This document shows positions 5,659-10,632 of a DNA stretch of 10,632 nucleotides, in pieces. This DNA comes from JAVBQJ01 sp045585875 (GTDB lineage Bacteria; Verrucomicrobiota; Lentisphaeria; Victivallales; Victivallaceae). The DNA lies in NCBI GenBank assembly GCA_045585875.1, contig JAZMZH010000180.1, positions 1-10,632 on the forward strand, in the 5' to 3' direction. The stretch's first letter is position 1. Each line of letters begins with the position of its first letter. Both the position numbers and the translations under genes were made by a program. The notes beneath the pieces are model-generated. The model was not told the origin of the DNA. It worked only from the letters and a program-made list of their open reading frames with translations, and made no database searches.

Positions 5659-8073
5659 ATGTTCAGGATGTGGTTGATATTGGCGGCGGCGATTTCGACG
5701 GCCGTCGCCGTCGAGGCCTCCATCAGCGCTTCATGGCAGCAGAGCCGGATCGAGGCCGGTGAAACGGTGACTTTAGCCGTACGCGGAGATTTTTCCGGCG
5801 ATCCGGTGCTGATATGGCGGCAGCCGGATGCCATGCGGCAGGCCGGAGTGCGCAATATGCGCCGGATTGTCAACGGCAGCGTCAGCTCGGAATATCTGAG
5901 GGAATTCGCGGTGTCGGCGGTACCCGGAGGTCGGCTGGAGATCCCGGCTCTGACGGTGAAGGCCGGAAGCGAGAGCTGTACGGTGCCGGCGCACACGGTG
6001 GAGGTGGTGCCGCCGGAGGTGCTGGTCACCGGCAGAAACACGGACGAGCCTCCGGCGCTGGAGGATATGCTCTTCGGCCGGGCCCGGGTGAGCCCCGGGG
6101 GGGATGTCTACCTGGGGGTGACGGAGGTGCTGGTGCTGGAACTTTACATTTCGGACCGGCTGCGGGCGGCTGTGGAGACGGCGCCGGAGGTGTTGATGGA
6201 AAAGGCGCTGCGTCCGGCTTTCCCCTCGGGCGAGGAAATCATCTATTCCGGAGGACGGCCGTGCACGGTGGACGGCGAAGCTTTTACCCGGCATACCTTT
6301 GTGACGCTGTTCCGGCCGCTGGCGGCGGGGATGATGGAGCCGGAGGCCGGTGTCACGGTGGAACTGGCGACCTCGTCACGCAGATATGTCGCCAGCCGGG
6401 TGGATTTCAAGATGCCCGCCATCACGGTGCTGCCCATGCCTCCGGCGCCGGAAGGTGTCCTTTACACCGGCGTCGCCGGGGATTTCGATCTGAAGTGCGG
6501 GATTGTCGGCGAAAACCGCCGGACCGGCGAAGCGCTGACCCTGACCCTGGAGTTTGTGCCCGCGACCCCCGGGATCGCCGCCGAAGCCGCGCTGGAGACC
6601 CTTAAGGCTCCCGAGTTTTCATGGCCGGGATGCCGGGTCTTTTCGCCGGAAATCACCAGAACCGGCGACGGCCGGGCCGTCGTGAATTATGTCTTCATCC
6701 CCCTGACGCCGGGCGTGCTGACGCCGCCCTGCCGTTTCGCCGTATTCGACCCGGTTTCCGGGGAATACCGGGTCGCCGGGGCCGGTTCGGAGATCGCGAT
6801 CGCCCCCGGCGACGGTCCGGTCGCCGCGGCGGCGGAATCCCCGGTTCCGGAAGCGGAAGCGGCGCCCCGGACGGACCCGCCGGAGAATCCCGCCTCGGGA
6901 TTCTGGCTCAGAGAGCCGGACCTGGCGGATGAATCCTCCGGTCTTATCCCGACGGTATGCTGGTGCGCCGGTCCGCTGGCGGCGGCCGTGATGGGGCTCA
7001 TCGCCCTGCTCCGCCGGAGGGACCGGGGCGAACGGATGCGCCGGGAAGCGCTCCAGCGGCTCCGGAGCGCCGCCGGGAAGATCACGGAAAAGGATCGGGA
7101 AAAATTCGCCGGAGCCATGGACCGGGAAATTCTCCCGGATCTCCGCATCGTCTACGATCTCCCCTCGGGCAGCAGCATCGAGGAGATCGCCGATCGCGCG
7201 GGAGAGGATTCGTCCGAACTGCGGGAGGCATTGCTGGAATATTCGGCGTCGGCATATACTCCGGGCCGGGAGGTCGGCAGAACCGCCTCGGCAATTCAAA
7301 AATGCCTCAGGAGTCTTTTCGCCGCCGCGCTGCTCGTCTTCATCCCGGCGGCGGCGCGGGCGGATGCCGCCGGGGAACTCTACCAGGAGGCCGCCGAACT
7401 CTGCGGAGCCGGGGATTGGACGGAGGGCGGGCGGTGTTTCGAGACCATGCTTCATGCCTGTCCCCGGGACGCGGCGCTGTGGTATGATCTGGGAGTGTGC
7501 GCGGCGGCCCGGGAGGAGTGGGGCGAAGCCCTGTGGCGCTTTGAGGGCGCTCTGCAGCTCGCGCCCTGGGACGCGGAGACGCTTTCGGCGGTGAACGCCG
7601 TGCGCCGCAAACTCCTGCTGCCCGAGACCGGACGGGTGCGCAATCCGGCGGAGCTTCTGCGTTACTGCCGGGACCTGCTGCGTCCCCGGGACTGGTTCGC
7701 GGCGGCGGGGGCGTGCTGGAGCCTCCTGTGGATATGGTTCGGCATCGGGATATTCCGGAGGCGCGGAAGCAATCTGCTCTGGACGACGGGGGGCGTGCTG
7801 CTGCTGGGGATGATCCTGTGCATCGCGGCCGGATACAGTCAGCGTTTCGGAGTTTTCGCTCCCGACCGGGGAATTGTCCTCCGGAAGACCGCGCTGCTGA
7901 CCCTGCCCGGAGGGCTGAATTCGGGGAACTCCGGCGAGGTCGCCGCCGGAACCGAGGCGAGAGTGCTGGCGGCGCGCAACGGCTTCCGGCGCATCGCCGT
8001 CGGCGAATCCGTGCACGGCTGGATTTCCGAGGACGACCTGGGGCTGCTGCCCTGCTCCCCGGGCGGCCGGTGA
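5659..8073 (+). CDS. batD: BatD-BatE fusion: periplasmic BatD joined to TPR-SH3 BatE-like module
   Basis: Envelope protein of the Bat system, 804 residues from the preferred start (804 plus 6 or 9 from the alternatives at 5641 and 5632). A signal peptide (about 1-20) leads into a beta-rich BatD region: a first domain around 24-118 ending in an EVVPPE turn, and further beta-rich domains to about 385. A Pro/Glu/Ala linker precedes a membrane helix (about 432-451). A basic, helical, presumably cytoplasmic segment follows (453-548), then a second signal-peptide-like hydrophobic segment (about 550-567, ending AAARA) before a TPR pair (about 570-650). Two more helices (about 678-697 and 706-725) are separated by basic RRR, and a C-terminal SH3-like domain (about 737-797) carries GWISEDDLG. 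TPR, two helices and SH3 is the usual BatE layout. The gene is 27 bp downstream of batBC and surely cotranscribed. The BatD assignment rests on architecture and context, as its sequence is weakly conserved. Confidence 0.85.
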   Translation: MFRMWLILAAAISTAVAVEASISASWQQSRIEAGETVTLAVRGDFSGDPVLIWRQPDAMRQAGVRNMRRIVNGSVSSEYLREFAVSAVPGGRLEIPALTVKAGSESCTVPAHTVEVVPPEVLVTGRNTDEPPALEDMLFGRARVSPGGDVYLGVTEVLVLELYISDRLRAAVETAPEVLMEKALRPAFPSGEEIIYSGGRPCTVDGEAFTRHTFVTLFRPLAAGMMEPEAGVTVELATSSRRYVASRVDFKMPAITVLPMPPAPEGVLYTGVAGDFDLKCGIVGENRRTGEALTLTLEFVPATPGIAAEAALETLKAPEFSWPGCRVFSPEITRTGDGRAVVNYVFIPLTPGVLTPPCRFAVFDPVSGEYRVAGAGSEIAIAPGDGPVAAAAESPVPEAEAAPRTDPPENPASGFWLREPDLADESSGLIPTVCWCAGPLAAAVMGLIALLRRRDRGERMRREALQRLRSAAGKITEKDREKFAGAMDREILPDLRIVYDLPSGSSIEEIADRAGEDSSELREALLEYSASAYTPGREVGRTASAIQKCLRSLFAAALLVFIPAAARADAAGELYQEAAELCGAGDWTEGGRCFETMLHACPRDAALWYDLGVCAAAREEWGEALWRFEGALQLAPWDAETLSAVNAVRRKLLLPETGRVRNPAELLRYCRDLLRPRDWFAAAGACWSLLWIWFGIGIFRRRGSNLLWTTGGVLLLGMILCIAAGYSQRFGVFAPDRGIVLRKTALLTLPGGLNSGNSGEVAAGTEARVLAARNGFRRIAVGESVHGWISEDDLGLLPCSPGGR

Positions 8074-8126
8074 GTCCCCGCGAAAAGCTTTCCCGGTCCG
8101 GAGCCGTCATATTTTCCGATTGAGGG

Positions 8127-8155
8127 TTGCGAAAAACGCCGCGGCGTGATATATT
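8127..8155 (+). promoter_or_regulatory. Promoter for the ilvE-panC-hisD operon
   Basis: A -35 box TTGCGA (8127-8132), a 17-bp spacer and a -10 box TATATT (8150-8155) lie in the 120-bp gap after batDE. Transcription would start near 8162, about 32 nt before the ilvE ATG and its GGAGG. The short leader leaves no room for an attenuator or riboswitch. I see no convincing terminator for the bat genes between 8074 and 8126, so some read-through is possible. Confidence 0.6.
8136..8147. repeat. 12-bp perfect palindrome inside the ilvE promoter spacer (possible operator)
   Basis: ACGCCGCGGCGT is its own reverse complement and sits entirely between the -35 and -10 boxes of the predicted ilvE promoter. 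A repressor bound here would block RNA polymerase. In GC-rich DNA such a palindrome can arise by chance, so the operator role is inference. Confidence 0.35.
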
Positions 8156-8193
8156 ATGAAATACGTCAATAACTCTTACCTGTGGAGGTTATC

Positions 8194-9198
8194 ATGGAAC
8201 TGGATTGGGAAAATCTCGGCTTCAAATTCCGGCCGGTCAAGTCCAACTACCGCGCCCGTTTCGCCGACGGCAAATGGGAGGCGGGGAAACTCTTCAACAC
8301 CTACGACATCACCCTTTCGGTCGCCTCCAACTGTCTCCATTACGGGCAGGCGATCTTCGAAGGCATGAAGGTGTTCCGCTGCAGGGACGGCAAGATCCGC
8401 GCCTTCCGCCCCTGGGCCAACCACCAGCGCATCAACAGCTCCGCCCGGCACCTGATGATGCCCGAGATCAGCGAGGAGCAGTTTCTCGACGGACTGCGCC
8501 GGGTGGTGCGGGACAATGAGGAATTCATCCCGCCCTACGGCACCGGCGGTTCCCTTTACATCCGTCCGGTGATGTTCGGCACCACGCCTCAGATCGGCGT
8601 GAACCCCGCCACCGAGTATGAATTCGTCATCATGGCGGTGCCGGTGGGCGCTTATTACAAGGGCGGCATCAAACCGATGAACGCCATGATTTCCAAGGAT
8701 TACGACCGGGCCGCCCCCCACGGCACCGGCCACATCAAGGCCGCCGGCAACTACGCCGCCAGTCTGCTCTCCTCCCAGATCGCCCACGACAACGGCTGCG
8801 CCGTGGCCCTCTTCATGGACCCGGCCGAGCATAAGTTCGTGGACGAATTCGGCACCAGCAACTTCCTGGCCATCACCCGGGACGGCAAGTATGTCACTCC
8901 CAAGTCGGCGTCGGTGCTGCCCTCCATCACCAACATGTCGCTCATGACCGTGGCCGAGGGGCTGGGCATCACCGTGGAACGGCGTCCCATCCGCAAGGAG
9001 GAGCTGCCCGATTTCGCGGAGATCGCCGCCTGCGGCACCGCCGTGGTGCTCACTCCGGTGGGGAAACTGTTTGACGGAGACAAGGTGTACACCTACTCCG
9101 AAGAGATCGGCCCCACCCTCAAACGCCTCTACGACGAACTCACCGGCATACAGTACGGCGAGCGTCCCGACCGCTACAACTGGATGATGGAAATATGA
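8194..9198 (+). CDS. ilvE: Branched-chain amino acid aminotransferase (class IV)
   Basis: PLP-dependent cytoplasmic enzyme that transfers the amino group between glutamate and the 2-keto acids of leucine, isoleucine and valine, the last step of their synthesis. At 334 residues it matches the longer bacterial BCAT form. The N-terminal half has the HYGQAIFEGMK stretch (49-59) and the PLP Schiff-base lysine K182 in GHIKAAGNYAASL, characteristic of this subtype. VDEFGTSNF in the C-terminal half corresponds to the family's conserved E-xx-(G/A)-xxN PLP-contact motif. The start is the ATG at 8194, with GGAGG at 8184-8188 and 5-nt spacing; the in-frame GTG at 8182 overlaps that ribosome site and is rejected. 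The stop overlaps panC by 4 bp, so ilvE leads a three-gene operon. D-amino-acid or aminodeoxychorismate relatives are excluded by length and motif. Confidence 0.95.
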   Translation: MELDWENLGFKFRPVKSNYRARFADGKWEAGKLFNTYDITLSVASNCLHYGQAIFEGMKVFRCRDGKIRAFRPWANHQRINSSARHLMMPEISEEQFLDGLRRVVRDNEEFIPPYGTGGSLYIRPVMFGTTPQIGVNPATEYEFVIMAVPVGAYYKGGIKPMNAMISKDYDRAAPHGTGHIKAAGNYAASLLSSQIAHDNGCAVALFMDPAEHKFVDEFGTSNFLAITRDGKYVTPKSASVLPSITNMSLMTVAEGLGITVERRPIRKEELPDFAEIAACGTAVVLTPVGKLFDGDKVYTYSEEIGPTLKRLYDELTGIQYGERPDRYNWMMEI

Positions 9199-10031
9199 AA
9201 ATCCTGAAAACCCCCGCCGAGGCGTCGGCCTTTTGCCGCGAATGCCGCCGGCGGGGGGAAAAAATCGCTCTCGTGCCCACCATGGGGTGTCTGCACGACG
9301 GGCACTTTTCCCTGATCGACATCGCCCGGACCAAAGCCGAAAACGTGGTCGTCAGCATCTTTGTGAACCCCACCCAGTTCGGCCCCGGCGAGGATCTGGA
9401 TCGTTATCCGCGCACCTTTGAGGCCGACTGCCGGGGCTGCGAGGCTCACGGCGCCGCCGCGGTGTTCGCTCCCGCCCCGTCGGACATGTACTGCCCGGAC
9501 CGGAGCGTGTGGGTGGTGGAGGAGAATCTCTCACGCCACCTGTGCGGCAAGAGCCGTCCCACGCACTTCCGGGGTGTCTGCACGGTGGTGGCCAAGCTTT
9601 TCAACATCACCCTCCCGGATGCGGCGGTCTTCGGCCAGAAGGACGCCCAGCAGGCGCTGATTATCCGGCGCATGGTCCGGGATCTGAATTACGGGATCGA
9701 AATCGTCACCGCTCCGCTGGTCCGGGACACCGACAACGTGGCCATGTCATCCCGAAATCGTTACCTGTCTCCGCAGGAGCGGGAGTGTGCCCGATCCCTT
9801 TCCCGGGCGGTGCTGGCCATGCGGGACTGTCCGGCCGGGGAACTGGCGAAGCGCGCCGCCGAGGGAGCAAAGGCGATCGAGGCCGCGGGCGGCCGGGTGG
9901 ATTACTTTGAAACCGTCGATACGGAGACTTTGGAGCCTCCCACCGGGGCCACCGCCGAAGTGCTGGTGGCGGCGGCGGCGTATTTCGGCTCCACGAGGCT
10001 GATCGACAATGTAGTGGTGAGGCTCAAATGA
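9195..10031 (+). CDS. panC: Pantothenate synthetase (pantoate-beta-alanine ligase)
   Basis: Cytoplasmic enzyme that uses ATP to activate pantoate and condense it with beta-alanine, giving pantothenate, the coenzyme A precursor. The 278-residue length is standard. Motifs are PTMGCLHDGHFSL (28-40) with the nucleotide-binding histidines H34 and H37, FVNPTQFGPGEDLDRYPR (56-73), RPTHFRGVCTVVAKLF (121-136) for pantoate binding, FGQKDAQQ (146-153), and the KMSKS-like loop MSSRN (184-188). The usual DGLAMSSRN reads DNVAMSSRN here, a mild departure just before the loop. The ATG overlaps the ilvE stop (ATGA) with only a weak purine-rich site upstream, so translation is probably coupled to ilvE. Confidence 0.97.
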   Translation: MKILKTPAEASAFCRECRRRGEKIALVPTMGCLHDGHFSLIDIARTKAENVVVSIFVNPTQFGPGEDLDRYPRTFEADCRGCEAHGAAAVFAPAPSDMYCPDRSVWVVEENLSRHLCGKSRPTHFRGVCTVVAKLFNITLPDAAVFGQKDAQQALIIRRMVRDLNYGIEIVTAPLVRDTDNVAMSSRNRYLSPQERECARSLSRAVLAMRDCPAGELAKRAAEGAKAIEAAGGRVDYFETVDTETLEPPTGATAEVLVAAAAYFGSTRLIDNVVVRLK

Positions 10032-10632
10032 TTCGACTTGATACGGCGGATCGTGATTTCGAAATGAAATTTTCCGCGCTTCAGAACCGTACCGGCTCCA
10101 TGCGTGAAATCGAAAAGTCGGTGGCGGCCATCGTCGACCGCGTGCGCAGCGAGGGCGACAGCGCCCTGGTGGAATTCGCCGAGACCTTCGATCATGCCCG
10201 GATCTCCATCGACGCCATGCGCATCTCCGAGGAGGAGTTTGAAGAAGCCTCCCGGCTGGTCGCTCCCGCCGATGCCGAAGCGATCCGCTCCGCTCTGGCC
10301 AACATTCAGGATTTCGCCCGCCGGACGCTGCCCCGGTCGTGGTTTGAAACCGTGCGCGACGGCGTCAGGCTGGGCGAGCAGTTCCGTCCCCTCGACCGGG
10401 TCGGAGTCTACATCCCCGGAGGCACCGCGCCTCTGGTTTCCACAGTGATACACACTGCGGGCATCGCCGCCGCTTCCGGGGTCCGGGAGATCGTGGCGGT
10501 CACGCCTCCCGGGCGGGACGGCGCGCCCATTCATCCCGAAGTGCTTTTCGCCATGCGCGCCTGCGGCGTCACCGAAGCCTACCGGCTGGGAGGGGTTTAC
10601 GGCATTGCCGCGCTGGCCTGCGGCACCGGTTC
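10028..10632 (+). CDS. hisD: Histidinol dehydrogenase, partial (N-terminal 201 residues)
   Basis: NAD-dependent zinc enzyme that oxidises L-histidinol to L-histidine in two steps. The visible N-terminal part aligns by eye throughout with the family, with RVGVYIPGGTAPLVSTV at 124-140 and LGGVYGIAALACGTG at 187-201. The NAD-contacting tyrosine (Y130 in E. coli) is present as Y128. The residue matching E. coli Q188 is Tyr191 instead of Gln (GGVYGIAA against GGAQAIAA). The catalytic Glu-His pair and zinc ligands lie past the right edge. The ATG at 10028 overlaps the panC stop by 4 bp, and GAGG sits 5 nt upstream. The assignment as HisD is strong at family level, but a specialised HisD-like alcohol dehydrogenase cannot be excluded from this fragment. 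Confidence 0.9.
   Translation, partial: MIRLDTADRDFEMKFSALQNRTGSMREIEKSVAAIVDRVRSEGDSALVEFAETFDHARISIDAMRISEEEFEEASRLVAPADAEAIRSALANIQDFARRTLPRSWFETVRDGVRLGEQFRPLDRVGVYIPGGTAPLVSTVIHTAGIAAASGVREIVAVTPPGRDGAPIHPEVLFAMRACGVTEAYRLGGVYGIAALACGTG

Noticed and set aside
6619..8016. 465-codon open frame on the minus strand opposite batDE
   Set aside because: Arg/Pro/Gly-rich composition typical of antisense frames in high-GC genes, with no recognisable domain; the plus strand encodes BatD-BatE.
8074..8126. Possible terminator after batDE
   Set aside because: Only short, weak stems are present (such as the CCGGTCCGG region) with no proper T-run following a stable hairpin.
8156..8368. Short plus-strand open frame starting in the ilvE leader
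   Set aside because: It reads ilvE in the wrong frame, lacks a ribosome site, and starts at the -10 box of the predicted promoter.

Overview
This is about 10.6 kb of dense, GC-rich chromosomal DNA with seven clear genes plus one partial gene at each edge-facing end of its operon. It comes from a Gram-negative-type bacterium: there is an LptF/LptG-family lipopolysaccharide-export permease, a phosphatidylethanolamine pathway and a set of Bat (aerotolerance) envelope proteins. Fused Bat genes, the protein styles and the high GC suggest the Planctomycetes-Verrucomicrobia-Chlamydiae group, perhaps Lentisphaerota. That placement is inference from gene style, not a measured result. I see no mobile elements, RNA genes or CRISPR arrays, and no intergenic stretch longer than about 125 bp.

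Left block (1-3254, minus strand): a compact envelope-lipid operon read right to left. It runs psd (phosphatidylserine decarboxylase), pssA (phosphatidylserine synthase), an NAD-dependent nucleotide-sugar epimerase/dehydratase, then an LptF/LptG permease cut by the window's left edge. The first three genes overlap by 4 bp (ATGA) and the last follows after one base. PssA and Psd together turn CDP-diacylglycerol and serine into phosphatidylethanolamine. The epimerase and permease point to surface glycan or lipopolysaccharide work.

Centre (3255-8073): a 124-bp divergent promoter region, then two large plus-strand genes. The first is a von Willebrand factor A (VWA) protein fused to a TPR/low-complexity protein (BatB-BatC). 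The second is a BatD protein fused to a BatE-like TPR-SH3 protein (BatD-BatE). Both fusions keep a hydrophobic, signal-peptide-like segment at the junction, which would return the second half to the periplasm. The first fusion carries 14 tandem 18-bp units encoding a Gln-Ser-Gly-rich hexapeptide. No MoxR, DUF58 or BatA gene is adjacent.

Right block (8074-10632, plus strand): a 120-bp promoter region, with a 12-bp perfect palindrome inside the promoter spacer, leads into ilvE (branched-chain aminotransferase), panC (pantothenate synthetase) and hisD (histidinol dehydrogenase, cut by the right edge), each joined by a 4-bp ATGA overlap. This is a mixed amino-acid/vitamin operon. The visible part of HisD has Tyr where the family's NAD-contacting Gln normally lies.
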